A stretch of DNA of 64,000 bases from Symsagittifera roscoffensis (lineage: Eukaryota; Xenacoelomorpha; Acoela; Convolutidae). The stretch is taken from positions 39,827,223-39,891,222 of the forward strand of contig NC_087066.1 in the NCBI RefSeq assembly GCF_963678635.1. Direction: 5' to 3'. Shown piece after piece: positions 11,466 through 22,429 of the stretch. The translations under genes were made by a program, and so were the position numbers. The notes beneath the pieces are model-generated. The model was not told the DNA's origin. It did not search any database and saw nothing but the letters and a program-made list of their open reading frames with translations. Within the stretch, counting starts at the first letter, position 1; each line of letters starts with the position of its first letter.

Positions 11466-11966
11466 TCAAGCGTCAAGATTATTTGGAAAATTCAATGGGA
11501 AAAATGATGGTGATATTTGACTTATTGATGGTGTCGAGGGGAGTGATAATGTTTCTGGTAAGGATGATAGTGTTGTATCTGATGAAATATCTATTGGGTC
11601 GTTTACTAAGTTTGGTTCTCCTTGCGGGTAAGATTGTGTTGCCCAATAAGGTAGTCGTTTGGTGGTTTTAGGGGGGTTAAAAGGATTTTCACGTATTTGT
11701 GCGGATGTTGGTGTTGATCCTAGATAGTCTGAGGGAATATTAGGTATACTTTTCTGTGAGGTAAGTGTAGGGGTGTCTGGTATTGTTATACTAGAGGTTT
11801 CTGAACATGATGGTGTTGGTGATTGAGGTATGCTAAAAGTAACTCTGGGAGTTTGAAAAATTCTATTTCGTCCTGAGTGTATAATTTGTCTATTGACTTC
11901 AACTGTGTTTTGATTTTGGCTAATATGTCTGATTCGATTTAAATCTTGTTGTAATGTGGGGTACAA
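11466..11966 (-). CDS. Pro/Ser/Thr-rich ORF between integrase and envelope, 166 codons
   Basis: Polar ORF dominated by S, T, P, N and I, with repeated short phrases such as TPTL, SIPN and LSLPSTP. It lies just upstream of the envelope-like gene on the element strand. The frame may extend upstream to about 12180, since the same P/T-rich composition continues there in broken frames. No domain recognised. It could be a leader or accessory product or the distal end of pol. Confidence 0.35.
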   Translation of the reverse strand: MYPTLQQDLNRIRHISQNQNTVEVNRQIIHSGRNRIFQTPRVTFSIPQSPTPSCSETSSITIPDTPTLTSQKSIPNIPSDYLGSTPTSAQIRENPFNPPKTTKRLPYWATQSYPQGEPNLVNDPIDISSDTTLSSLPETLSLPSTPSISQISPSFFPLNFPNNLDA

Positions 11967-13913
11967 GTTATAGGTTGGTTCACTTAGTGATGCTTGTCTT
12001 TGAACTGGTTCTAGTGGTTCACATAAGCGGGGGTGTTGTTCAAAAGTGTACGGGTTATCTTGAAATGAAATGCGTGTGGATGTTTGGGGGTTTTGGGTAG
12101 TTGTAGGTATTGTTGGGTTTTCTTGGGGAGATGTCGGTGAAGACTGCTTTGGTGGTGGTTGTTTAGCAATTTTGGAAGTGTGTCCGATGTATATATGTTT
12201 TAATGGGAAGATTTATGTTTATTGTAATATTCTTCGATGAATAGAATTCAAAGGATTGTTGCTAAGGCGAATGTGACTATTGCCTTCTTTACACATTTGC
12301 ACATCATCATAATTAGGGATGATGAAAATGTGATGAAAATTATAGATAGTAAGAAAATATCTGTTCTACTAAAAATTGTTCGTATCATTTAAATAGACTT
12401 TAAACTATCGTACCTGTGGATGTGGTCAATGATTTGAGAAAGTTGTAGATATAATTCAAATAGGACGTAGAAAATTTTAAAAATGTTGCAAAAAATTATT
12501 AAAAGAATTGTAAAAGCTTCAAAATATTCAAGAAAAAATGTTATCAAAAGTTTAAGTAGAATAAAAAAGTTTATGAAAAAGTTTAGAATTAAGTTTTTTA
12601 GAGTTGCGACTGTTAAGGAGAAAAGAATTTAAGAAATGATTCGTTCGTCGAATATTTTTTGAATTTCTGTGGTCGGATTATTTATTGATTTTTTGACAAG
12701 TGGGTTGAGTTTCCTGAAAAATTTGTTGGGGGCTTTTTTTATGGTGCTCGGGAGGTCTTCTTTATTTTTATTTGGTGGGTAATCTGGGATATTTTTGAAA
12801 TATTTGTACTTTAGGCCAAATGATCATGGTCTTTTTCTACTTTAGGCTAATTTGCCATTTTTGGTTGGAGGGTTTTTGAGGTCTAGGTTGGGAAAATATT
12901 GTTGATCTTTGCATTAATAGATAGGGGAGGGTTGTAATATTATCGTGATATTTATTTTAGTTGTCAAGTCTTAGCGAGTTGCTTATTTTTGACCTGGAGG
13001 TTGTAAAGTTATAGTTATAGATATGCCTAGAGATTAATATTTGTCGGCTAGTAGGTTGGTGTTAGAGATATTGAAGGTGACGGTTCTGGGTGAATCCTAT
13101 TGGCTGAATTTGAACTAGAATTTTTGCGTATGTTGCAGCATGTTATTTTAAAAATATGAAAGTTTGAAATGATTGAGAAGTGTACGAATTATTAACTTTT
13201 TTGAAATTCAACTTTCTTTAGTATTTTAGATTGTGAGATGAATGTCTTGTAATTTTTTCGTGGTTGATTTCTAAGTCGTGATGATTCTCTATGTTCGGAT
13301 TTTTCTTTTTGTTCTTGTGGCAAGATTTTTTCCACATTTTCCTATTTTTTCTTTCTTTTTCAGATTTATTTGGGTTTGGTATTTTTGTGTTTTTATGAAT
13401 TGTGTTTTGTTTTTGGCTTTGTCTTTGATGATTGTCATCATTTACATTTGTTTCTTGTTCTATTTGTGTATTATTTTGAATAACTTTTAAACCGGTGAAA
13501 GAATATAATTGGGTTAATTCGCGTAAAGCGTATTCTTTCAGGTAGTAAGGTAATAAATTGTTATGATGTTGAACAATTTCTTTTTTAGTGGAATCTATGA
13601 GTTTATATGTTACTTCAGTGGGTTTAGCAATTATTTGGTATAGTCCTTTTCGAAGTGTTTGTAATTTTTTTAGAGATTCCTTTTTGTGTATAGAAATTTG
13701 GTACTAAAACAAATGTTCCAATTTTTAAATCTGTGGCTGGCATAAAACGTGAATTAATTTGATTGTTAATGTTTTGCCGTTGTAACAATGTCTTCGTTAC
13801 TTTTGGTAGATTTCGTTGTGCTTTTTATCTCTATTCAAAATCCATTCGGTATGTGTACCAGAGGCTAATTTAAGAATTTGTGGGTGATGAAAATGATCTT
13901 CATCATGTGTGTG
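11967..13913 (-). other. Integrase C-terminal tail and unassigned spacer
   Basis: Next to integrase (about 13500-13900) the element strand still looks like decayed coding sequence, and 13490-13280 reads as a Lys/Asn-rich tail. From about 12200 to 13100 I see no open frame or repeat. A plus-strand ORF at 13278-13490 is an antisense shadow. Confidence 0.35.
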
Positions 13914-14555
13914 TTATGGTAGGTTATAGCATATTGAATCTTTATTTGGTTTGCAATAACCTTGTGCATTTTTGTGGGCATTTGCTGTGAACATAATTGG
14001 TTTTCTTGGTTTTTGATTAAAAACCATTTTATATGGTGACATTCCTAAAGTTGTCATTATTTGCGAGTTGTATGATAAGGGAAATAATTTTACATCTGCT
14101 GACCATTCTGTGTATCGTGTATCATTTCCATTAATGATACATGTAAGATATTCTTGTAATGAACGGTTCATACCTTCGACTAATCCATTTGTCCAAGGTG
14201 CATGAGATGTACGTGGTTTATATTTAATGTTATATAAGTGGCATAGTGTAATGATTTCATTAATAATGAATTCTGTACCGTTGTCTGTGACTAAGATTTC
14301 GGGTAATCCAAATTTAGCTATCCAGTGTTCGTAGAGTGTTGTGTAAGCGTAATAAGCATTACAGTGTGGTACTGGGTTGAGTGCTACATAGTGCGTAAAT
14401 GCATCAACAATAACCATAATGTTTGAATTTCCTTCAGACGATGGTGAAATTGGTCCTTTTGTGTCGAATGAAATTCTATGGTTGAAATATAAACTTTGTC
14501 CTTTAAAATCTTGTTTTTGTGCTATTTGTTTTTGATTTGGGTAAGATTTGTTCAA
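13914..14555 (-). CDS. Retroelement integrase catalytic core (DD35E)
   Basis: Integrase joins the reverse-transcribed DNA to the host chromosome. This 213-codon frame holds the complete catalytic triad: D31 (SFDTKGP), D91 (VTDNGTEF) and E127 (GLVEGMNRSL), with 35 residues between the second Asp and the Glu. The N-terminal zinc-binding part lies just upstream (about 14700-14560) but is split between frames: a His-containing part resembling GHSGSEK in one frame and CNDCIIC in another, with a frameshift near 14585. The start Met is therefore not the real beginning. It follows RNase H in the Ty3/gypsy order. Confidence 0.85.
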   Translation of the reverse strand: MNKSYPNQKQIAQKQDFKGQSLYFNHRISFDTKGPISPSSEGNSNIMVIVDAFTHYVALNPVPHCNAYYAYTTLYEHWIAKFGLPEILVTDNGTEFIINEIITLCHLYNIKYKPRTSHAPWTNGLVEGMNRSLQEYLTCIINGNDTRYTEWSADVKLFPLSYNSQIMTTLGMSPYKMVFNQKPRKPIMFTANAHKNAQGYCKPNKDSICYNLP

Positions 14556-14711
14556 TTGACATATTATACAATCATTGCATAAGACTTTTATCCAAATTGG
14601 GGCGTTTGGAAAAACAAAATTTTTGTGTAAAATTCGAGTATGTCTTTTCTGATCCAGAGTGTCCTTTTGTATTTTGTGTATGGGAGATGTTGAATGGTAT
14701 TGGTATCATGC

Positions 14712-16205
14712 TTAAGGGGACTTTAGAAGACAGGGGACTTTAGAATCATCTAATTGATATTCTAAAAGATCTGTATTTTCATTTATTGTTGTGTTATTAA
14801 ATTTTCGAAAATGTCGGAGGAGTGTTTTGTTTCCTAAAATTGTTGTATCAGATTTTGCTGGTTTTGTGTTGTATTTGTGCCATGATTTTAGTTGTCTAAT
14901 TACTGGGTCATGATTTTGGTATCGCTTTAAAAGTTCAAGTGTAATTTTTTCTGTTGGTGGGAGAAAAATATTGTCAATTTCTAGTTTTGATAGGGGGATT
15001 GTGTCAAGTGGGTCATTGAGATTAAAAACTTGGTTTATCGTGTATTTTGAGTCATTTATTTGTGGTCCTGATAAGTTTATTTTATCGGTTAAGTTCTTTT
15101 TTTCAATTAATGGAAAAAGGTCTTTTTTATGAGGTTGTTTTATTTTCTTTTGTTGAGTGTTATTTTTTATCCAATGTGAGTATGGAATTGGTTTAAACGA
15201 AGATGTACCCATTAAATCAACTTCATAGTGATTATTTTGGCAATCTAGGTAGAGTGGGAAATGTTGTAAATTATTTATTTGTGATGTATCAATGTCGGTT
15301 TTTACTGCATATTTGCATTCTAATCGGGGTGCTGTTTCATCTTTCGCGAGACAGAATTTAATATTCTTTGGTATTTCAACTGTAGTTTTTCGTGGAAGTA
15401 ATTCTGTTGGTGTATTTCTACTTAATGTATCTGGTAATGCAAAGTTTTTTCCTGCTGTGCAAACTATATGTAAGTTTGGGAATTTCATCAAAATTAATTG
15501 AAATCTATAAACTCTATGATTTGGTTTTGATTTTTGTGTAAAAAGAAATATAATTGGTTTATGATCTGTAAAAAAAATTGTTGGGTGTTTTGATCCAAGT
15601 ATCAGAAATTCATATTCCGTAAGTGTGTATATTATAGCTGTACACGCTCTCATAAGAGTGGAGAGTCGTAACTCAGCTTGTGTAAATAATCGTGAATTTG
15701 CTGATATAAGATTCATTTTATTTGTTCCACTATGTGATTGTAATAACGCTGCGCCGATGCCAAAATTTGAAGCATCGGACATTGCGTAAAATGGTTGGTT
15801 TGGATCTGGAATGGTGTTTGAGATTTGTTCTGTTAAAAGTTTTTTAATTTCGTCAAATCGTGTATGATGTTCAGTGGTCCATTCAAAATTGTTTTGTTGT
15901 CTCAGGATGTTATAGAAAGGTCTTAAGTACAATTGCATTTTGTTAACATATTTGCGTAAGAAATTCAACATTCCAAGGAATTTTTGGATTTTCTTTTTAT
16001 TTGTAGGTGGTTGGAGTTTTTGAATTGCATCAATGCGTGATTTTAATGTAGTGATAGTGTTTCGTTCAATATTATGTCCTAAAAATTTAACGCGTGTTAA
16101 GAAGAAATGTGATTTATCTGGGGCTGCTTTCAGATTTTCGTTCTGAAGTATTTTGTGATATTGTTCCAAAACTGTAAACATTTCGTCTTTAGTTTGTGAT
16201 TGCAT
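14712..16205 (-). CDS. Pol: reverse transcriptase thumb, connection and RNase H
   Basis: A 497-codon frame, the longest in the window. Residues 41-46 (FLGHNI) and 76-87 (FLGMLNFLRKYV) are the RT C-terminal landmarks of Ty3/gypsy elements; 107-117 (FEWTTEHHTRF) is the connection. RNase H follows with all four acidic residues at expected places: D144 (AMSDAS), E168 (TQAELRL), D214 (FFTDHKP) and D259 (ALPDTLSR). RNase H degrades the RNA strand during reverse transcription. The remaining about 230 residues form the linker towards integrase. The frame begins inside the RT domain; the upstream YLDD segment is in another frame, overlapping by about 75 bp, so a frameshift lies near 16200. Confidence 0.85.
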   Translation of the reverse strand: MQSQTKDEMFTVLEQYHKILQNENLKAAPDKSHFFLTRVKFLGHNIERNTITTLKSRIDAIQKLQPPTNKKKIQKFLGMLNFLRKYVNKMQLYLRPFYNILRQQNNFEWTTEHHTRFDEIKKLLTEQISNTIPDPNQPFYAMSDASNFGIGAALLQSHSGTNKMNLISANSRLFTQAELRLSTLMRACTAIIYTLTEYEFLILGSKHPTIFFTDHKPIIFLFTQKSKPNHRVYRFQLILMKFPNLHIVCTAGKNFALPDTLSRNTPTELLPRKTTVEIPKNIKFCLAKDETAPRLECKYAVKTDIDTSQINNLQHFPLYLDCQNNHYEVDLMGTSSFKPIPYSHWIKNNTQQKKIKQPHKKDLFPLIEKKNLTDKINLSGPQINDSKYTINQVFNLNDPLDTIPLSKLEIDNIFLPPTEKITLELLKRYQNHDPVIRQLKSWHKYNTKPAKSDTTILGNKTLLRHFRKFNNTTINENTDLLEYQLDDSKVPCLLKSP

Positions 16206-16640
16206 GAAACATCATCTAAATATGTGATTGCATTTTTCTTGAGTATTAGTGGTCTAAAAATTTTACTGATGAAAGCTGAAAAAGCTGCTGGTCCTTGTGT
16301 TAATCGTCTTGATTGTTCATCTAGTGGCATTTGGTTGTAAGCACTATTCATATCTGCGGTTTTGAAGTATCTACCATTGATCTTTGTTAAGATAACTTGT
16401 ATTGGTTCTATAGGCCAATTACTTTTTGATTCATCAATTAGTGAATTGAGATATCTAGCGTCTAAAACTAATTTTAGTGATTCACCTTTTGCTAGGATGA
16501 TAACAGTGTTGATAAAGGTGTTGCCTTTTGGTTGTTCTTCCTTATTTACTGGTGATATAATTTCGTATTGTTCTAAAATATTAAGTAATCTATTGACCTT
16601 GTCGTGTAAGTGAATTGGTACTTGCTTGCTCTTTGTTTTT
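16130..16640 (-). pseudogene. Pol: reverse transcriptase fingers and palm with YLDD motif
   Basis: The minus-strand frame from about 16640 through 16130 carries the RT core. AYNQMPLDEQSRRLT is the palm region after the first catalytic Asp, GPAAFSAFI matches the conserved substrate-binding stretch, and YLDD (16222-16211) is the catalytic motif. The listed Met at 16351 is internal; homology continues upstream without a start. The domain is separated by frameshifts from the preceding linker (near 16700) and from the RT thumb/RNase H frame (near 16200). The usual fifth residue after YLDD is Val here. As read it cannot make a complete polymerase. Confidence 0.7.
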
Positions 16641-16713
16641 TGAAAACTGCGTCAGGTTTTAATGGAAGGTGTAAGGATGAGCTTATTTTTCCAACTTCAA
16701 ATTTTCATGTTGC

Positions 16714-17115
16714 TCAAACTGACGAATATTTTATTAGTTGTTTAGCTAATTTATCAAATTCATCTTGTGTTATTTGTGAATGTTGAAAATTAAACATTGT
16801 TAAGAATTTTTGTTGTTCTTCTGTATAATTTTTTATGTTGAATGTTGGTTTGAAATATGGGGTTTTTGTGAAATATTCTGTTTTTCTTTTTTCATTGCTT
16901 ATTATATTTTTTATGGACAATTCTTCATTAAGAATTGTTGACTGGCAAATATCTAATAGTTGTAATATATTAGTAACTCTGTATGCTATTTCTTTTACAG
17001 GTGAAGTTGTAGCATTTGTTTCACAATATCCCAAGAGTCCTAGGGGTAGTGTTATTCTATTTGGTGTATTATTATACACGTATAGTGAAATGATATCAGA
17101 ATTTGTGTTTTTCAC
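16714..17115 (-). CDS. Pol: protease-RT linker segment
   Basis: A 133-codon frame between protease and RT. LPLGLLGYCET resembles the conserved segment that precedes RT in Ty3-like polyproteins, and the end (FDKLAKQLIKYSSV) resembles the run-in to the RT fingers. It ends at a stop just before the RT frame, implying a frameshift near 16700. Confidence 0.55.
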   Translation of the reverse strand: MKNTNSDIISLYVYNNTPNRITLPLGLLGYCETNATTSPVKEIAYRVTNILQLLDICQSTILNEELSIKNIISNEKRKTEYFTKTPYFKPTFNIKNYTEEQQKFLTMFNFQHSQITQDEFDKLAKQLIKYSSV

Positions 17116-17399
17116 ATATTTTATAGATGAGATTGTGATTTTGAAAAATTTGTGAATAGGAAATTATGGTCTAAAAAGGTCTAAATTCGAAATCTGACAT
17201 GAAAAGTTGTTGTCTGTTTTGACTTTTGTCATACTGATGAACTTGTTTTATTGAAAAGGTATATACGTTTCCTGATAACGGTTTCAGGTGTCTTCGTTCT
17301 TGATTATAAATAGGGTAGAATTTTGAGAAAAATGGTGGTTGTTTGTTTAATCTTTGAAAGAATGTTAAGGCTGTGTTTTTCACTCTTGTATGTTTATCT

Positions 17400-17947
17400 C
17401 TTAAATGGAGTTTACTACTTAAGATGATTATTGTGGGTATATATTTAGTGATAAATGGTATTCCAATGATATTATGTTTAATATCAGTAATATGAAATGT
17501 TTGTTTGAATGGTTTGTTTAGAATCTTGTATTGTTCCCTTGTTCTTGTGGGAACAAGGGACAGTTAGATTTTTCCATAATTTACTAATGTTGATCCTTGT
17601 GCTGTTGCTAATTTACTAGATGTTTCGAGAGGTTTTAAATTCGGATGCAGTGTACTGATTTCATTCCATGTAGGGATGTTAATGATATTTGACTCTGCTC
17701 CTGAGTCTATTAAAAAATCAATTTCAAGATCTGGTGGTTGAAATTCTTTATTTTTTGGGCTCTCTAAGAGAAATGGGATTGTCCAAATTTTTTTTCGTGG
17801 TTGTTCTTTTTGAATGTTTCGATGAATATGATTATTTGAGCATTGTTTTTCGTCATTTTTATTATGTTTAATAAAAGTGTTAATTTCATTTAGTTCTTGA
17901 GTAACTTGTGAGTTATTATTAGTTGGTCCCATATAATAATTATTCAA
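17400..17947 (-). pseudogene. Aspartic protease of the retroelement with one in-frame UAA
   Basis: Retroviral-type aspartic proteases act as dimers to cut Gag-Pol. The active-site motif is clear: FLIDSGAESNIINI, with D81-S82-G83-A84 of the frame starting at 17947. The second conserved part, IIGIPFITKY, lies at about 17490-17440 in the same frame but after a UAA stop at 17566-17564. Three bases beyond that stop is a perfect 10-bp stem-loop. The simplest reading is a nonsense change in a young element; recoding at the stop is an alternative. A further ORF (17383-17171) continues the polyprotein. Confidence 0.7.
17535..17560 (-). other. 10-bp stem-loop just after the protease UAA
   Basis: TCCCTTGTTC, six-base loop, GAACAAGGGA. 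On the element RNA the stem starts three bases after the UAA. It could stimulate readthrough, but it may equally be coincidental. Confidence 0.6.
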
Positions 17948-18122
17948 AATTTCTTATTGATTTTCGTATATGTGTGAACTGAAGGGTTGTTTGTATATGA
18001 TAGGTTCATAGTCATTTTCGACTGTTATCATATTTACTGTCATAGTATTATCTATATCACTTTCAGTATCTGTTGATTCACAATTTATGTGGTTTAATTG
18101 TAATTCATTATTTTCCGTGTTA

Positions 18123-19038
18123 TCAATACCTGGGGGTCTGAAGTTGTTTCTTCGTTTGTTTGTACTTGATTGATTTGTCTTTGATGCTTTGGTGTGTTAC
18201 TTCTATATCGATATTGAGAATCGGGGTAACGGTTATTATTCCTATGAGGTGACTGGGAATAATTTCTGTATCGATTGTTATAACTTCAGTTCCGATTTTG
18301 TGAATTATTTCTTGATCTGTTCTAATTGTTATCATTTGATCTATTATATGAATTATTTCGTGGTCTGTTGTTTGGATAATTTTAATTTCGATTATTTGAG
18401 TAACTTCTATTTCTATTGTTTGAATAGTTTCTTTTTCTATTGTATGATGAATTTCGTGATCTGTTGTTGAAATAGTGTCTATTCCTTGCGTTTGATTGGG
18501 AACTGGATGCAGAAACAAATTCTGTTGCGTTTGAATTCGATCGTGGATAGTTGTTTCGACTATTCGATCGATTATATCTGTTTCGTGAGAAATTTCGCGA
18601 ATTTCTTTGTTCGGGTGATCTACCGCTATAACTAGAGTTATATGGTGATTGATTTCTAGAATAATTCGATTTGCTTGGAAGTGGTTTTCCAGAACTATTA
18701 TTACTGTGTATATTTTTGTTTGGTAGGTTTTGATCCTTTTTCATGTATTGATAAAATGACTTATTTGGTTCTTTTTGCTTTTGAGGTTTATTTTGATTGT
18801 CTTGTTGTTTTTGTCTACATTCGGAGATACTGTGTCCGTATCGTCGGCAAAAATTACACCATTTTTTAAAAGATGGTTTACCCTTATAACTTGGGTTCTT
18901 CTCATAGATGTTTAGAATTTCAGTGATTTTTTCAGATAGATCTATATCTGATTCTTGTATGTTATTTATATGTGTTGTATTTGTTTCAATGTGATTAACA
19001 TACTGTAGTTTTAGATTCTCTGTTTCTTCAAGTTTCAT
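18123..19038 (-). CDS. Gag nucleocapsid: CCHC zinc knuckle plus Arg/Ser/Asn-rich tail
   Basis: The frame 19038-18382 contains one canonical zinc knuckle, CNFCRRYGHSISEC (C61, C64, H69, C74), which binds genomic RNA. It is followed by about 130 residues of R/S/N/Y-rich low complexity, ending in repeats such as RNRSYSNN. The repeat continues below 18382 with stops and frameshifts; in a neighbouring frame (18518-18123) the same DNA reads as I/T/E/H repeats. The tail probably strengthens nucleic-acid binding. Capsid lies immediately upstream and protease downstream. Confidence 0.75.
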
Positions 19039-19082
19039 TGTGATTTCTGCTTGTTCTAGTTTATCTACTAGTTTTCTAAAAT

Positions 19083-20049
19083 CTAAATCTGGTTCTCGAT
19101 TTGAGGAGGGATGAGATGCACTTTTCTTGATAGCAATTTTCTGAGTTGTGGTGTTAAGGTCATCATTAAAATTTCTGTCATTTTTGTATTTTTGTAATCA
19201 TGTGTATTAAGTGAATATGCTTTTCGAACTAGTGTTTCGATTCGAACTGCTAGTTTTTTAATTGTTTCATTTGGTAATCTGCGAATTTCATTGCATAAAA
19301 CTCTTTGATGTTGTTTGTTTCGTTCAGAATCAAACATTTTTGAAAATTCTTGTGTGAATCTTTTCCAACCTGATTTTATGTCTATAGGTAATACTGAAAA
19401 CCGTTTTTGGGCTGCGCCATCTAGTGTTGTTTGTATTAACGCTGTGCGTCTATGTATCCAATTTTGATGGAGTGGTGTATTAATTGGTTCGGGTCCTATA
19501 TTCAAAATTAAATTTGCTGTGACTGCATTTAGGTAATCTTCTACTGAGTATTCGGGGTCTGTTCCTGTGAATACCATTAATGGTTTATTAGATGTTATTG
19601 ACGATCCTCCCATGAGGTTTGGATTCATCGTCATTTGTAGTGATTCTGCGGCATTTGGTATTTGTGAGAAATTTGTAAGTTGGTTTTTTGTTATTTCATG
19701 TTGTTGAAGGTAATATGGTAATCGTATTTCATTTTGCATTTGGGTTGGTTGGTAGGAATTCATAGTCATTGGGTTTTGTGATTGTATAGGTTGAAACGAT
19801 TGTGTGTTAATTGAGTTTGGTATATGCATTGGTTGTTGATTCTGTATATCTGTTGGATTTTGTGGGTAAATTTTCATATGGGATGTTTGAGATTGTCGCG
19901 GTCTTTTTGTGCGATATTCTTGTGTGTATGGTGCAAAAATATCTGGTTGATAATAAGATAATAATCATCATCATCAGATGATAAATAATTCGTGTAATAA
20001 GGTGTTTGTTGTTTATTCTTATTTTGTTGGAAAAATGGGTAATTTTCAC
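19083..20049 (-). CDS. Gag capsid domain
   Basis: The frame 19877-19083 (264 codons) begins with a Gln/Asn/Pro-rich region (residues 1-75). From about residue 104 it continues as a globular capsid-like domain: MVFTGTDPEYSVEDYLNAV and KRFTQEFSKMFDSERNKQHQ resemble the Retrotrans_gag fold of Ty3-type elements. A shorter frame upstream (20049-19807) overlaps it and looks like the preceding Gag part after a frameshift. The domain assembles the particle shell. Confidence 0.65.
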
Positions 20050-21044
20050 TGTGATCTTGTGAGGGTGTGAATTATTTTGAAAGTTTACTGAGTTGGTTGA
20101 TGTGTTTGGGAGATTCCAATAGTGAGAACATACGTGGTTGTTATTTCTTCGTGGAGGGTGATTTGTTTTTGATGAATGTGTGTAATTTTAGTTATGTTCT
20201 GCAAAATTGCTTCATGTGAAAGTTTTTCGTGGTCTTGGCGGTTTTGTCATTGGTCTATATGTCTGGTAATCGATATGTGAATACTTAGGGGCAACCGTGG
20301 GTTTAACGGTTGATTGTAAGGTTACTTGTGGTAATGTTGTATTTCTATTTTTGGTGTTGTAAGATTTGGATGTATCGGTGAGATACTTTGTTGTGTTGTT
20401 GTGACTGTTGTGTGGACTATTTCTTCATTTATGAAGTGTGATGGTGTTTGAATATCTTGTTGTGTAAGATTTCTAGTTCCATTGAGGTTTTCATGATGTA
20501 TAACTGTTGAGTTTAAGCTATTATTTTGTGTGTCGGGTAAAAATGTATTACAGTTTAAAGGTGTTGCATCAATTGTTAGTGGTATTATTTTTACATAATC
20601 TGGGTGAAGAGATATTGTATTTATTGCTTGACTTGAGATGTCTACTGGAAAATTTAAAAATGCTGGATGAGACCATTCAGGGTCCCAAACGTAATCTGAT
20701 TGTTCTGCAATGACAGTGTCGTTATTGGTGCTTTGGGGTCTAAAGTTTTTTCTTGCTTGTTCAATTAAGTCGAAATTATGTGTAAAATAATCAATTGTAA
20801 ACCATGCTAGTATTTTTTGTAAATCATGTTTAGTATTTTGTGAAACATCATTAGTAAAATTTTCACGAATTGCGTTTAGAAATGTTGAGAAAGCGGCGAA
20901 TTCGTTTCTTACTTTTGTGTGTTCTGATGTATGGACTGGTGATGTACTTTGAGCTTCTGTTCTTTCTAATATAGATAAATAAGTATATATTATTGCAAAA
21001 ACTTCGTTGGTGAATATCGAGTTTGCTCTCTGTGAGTTGTGATA
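20050..21044 (-). pseudogene. Gag middle region, frames broken
   Basis: Lies between the Gag N-terminal frame and capsid. The minus strand keeps coding-like A/C-rich composition and long open stretches without Met, but in shifting frames, so it appears to be decayed Gag (matrix-capsid linker). Plus-strand ORF 20507-20713 is antisense shadow. Confidence 0.4.
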
Positions 21045-21404
21045 TTATTTGCTTTTGATATTTTCTGTGAATACATTTGAAATTTCTAAATCGGTATCGT
21101 CTGTTTGAATAACATAGTTATTATGTGATGTTCTTGGTGTACTGATTTCTATGGTGTTGATTCCGTATTGTTGTGTTAGGTTACATATTTCCTTTAAATA
21201 ATGTTCTATAATTTGTCTTTTGATTTTTATTGCTGGGAATTCTGATTTGCATGGACTGATTCCTGGTTCAAACAAATTTACCAGTAAATTTTTGCAAAAT
21301 CGTGTTTGTCCTCTATCATTTAGTGAATTTATAACAAAGGGAAAAACTGCTTCTTCGTCTGGACTTTCGTCACTTTGAGTGTTGCTCATTTTTTCGTTTG
21401 ACAA
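21045..21404 (-). CDS. Gag N-terminal segment (119 codons), full copy
   Basis: Starts MSNEKMSNTQSDESPDEEAV, an acidic start, then FCKNLLVNLF. This is the first good Met on the element strand before capsid, and the same start is present in the duplicated copy at 23110. It stops at 21045 just before broken Gag sequence. It is probably the matrix-like N terminus; no named domain recognised. Confidence 0.5.
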   Translation of the reverse strand: MSNEKMSNTQSDESPDEEAVFPFVINSLNDRGQTRFCKNLLVNLFEPGISPCKSEFPAIKIKRQIIEHYLKEICNLTQQYGINTIEISTPRTSHNNYVIQTDDTDLEISNVFTENIKSK

Positions 21405-22346
21405 CTGTTAATATGTATTTATTAATATGTCTAATTGGTTGATTCCAATTGTATAAATGTACTGGTTTGTGTTTATATTTCTTTTTTATTCTGTTTTTTC
21501 TTTTTTTTTCGATGAAATTGAAGTTGTTTCTGAATCGGAAAAATATATTGGATCCTGGGTTGGATAATTTTTACTTATTGAATCTTCTATTTTGTATAGT
21601 GCGTCTAGACTACTGACTTCTGATTCGGAGAATGCATTTCTATGTTTTGAAAATCTTTTTCGTGTTATCTGTCTTTGTTTGTTTAAAATTGTTCTTTTTA
21701 GTGTTTGTCGTTTTGTATGAATGTATTCAACTGTTTGTGTATGCGGGGTTATTACAAGATCGTATTTTTGATTGTTCTTTTTCGCAGTTGTGTATTACGA
21801 TTGTTTGTTTATTTCCTAGGTTTTTCAATGACATAAGGTTTAGGATGATGGATGCAAAATTGTTTTTAGTGATTTTAATTTCCTAGACTGTTATTCCTTA
21901 CGATTTTTTGGTTAGCTTAACCTAGGTCTTTTTGTTCAGGGTTGGAGAGAAAATTGTATCGATTCCGGAGATTGACTTTACTTTCTCGTGGCTAGTATAC
22001 GCTAAGGTGTTGACTTACTTATTCTTACTTAGGGGTAGTGATTGTGTTCAAGGGTTGGTGGATAGTAAATCGATCCACAAGGTTCAGGTATAATGAGAAC
22101 GCAAGATGTTCGTTAGATACTATTTTAAACTTACTAAGTTTAAGATTTATCCTGGGTCGTATAAGAGGAGGGGTCAAGTGAAGGATGAATAACCGAAGTT
22201 CTTCACTGTTTAGCTTAATTTGAATGGTTAGTGTTTTAAAAATTTCTATTAGTCCTGGGTCTATTGAAAAGGTTGGGTAGTGAATCGACGTTTGAGGTCG
22301 TTAGACACTTGATAAGTGGGTGGGGGAGAACAAAATTGTTTTTTTT

Positions 22347-22429
22347 GATCCAAGGATAAGCCTTGATGATCAGAATTAAAAATATAAAATCGAAAATTAA
22401 ATTAGATCCAAGGAAAGCCTTGATGATCT
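22347..22429 (-). other. Tandem GATC-bracketed stem-loops in the leader
   Basis: GATCCAAGGATAAGCCTTGATGATC at 22347-22371 and a close relative at 22405-22429, each with a CAAGG/CCTTG stem. Both are repeated in the duplicated leader at about 24050-24074 and 24108-24131. Position in the leader suits a packaging or dimerisation signal, but this is inference. Confidence 0.5.

Noticed and set aside
13278-13490. Plus-strand 70-codon highly hydrophobic ORF
   Set aside because: Antisense of a Lys/Asn-rich tail after integrase; no start context or homology.
21632-21886. Plus-strand 84-codon hydrophobic ORF, present twice
   Set aside because: It is duplicated only because the leader segment is; it is antisense to the retroelement, rich in F/L/V because of T-rich sequence, and has no independent support.
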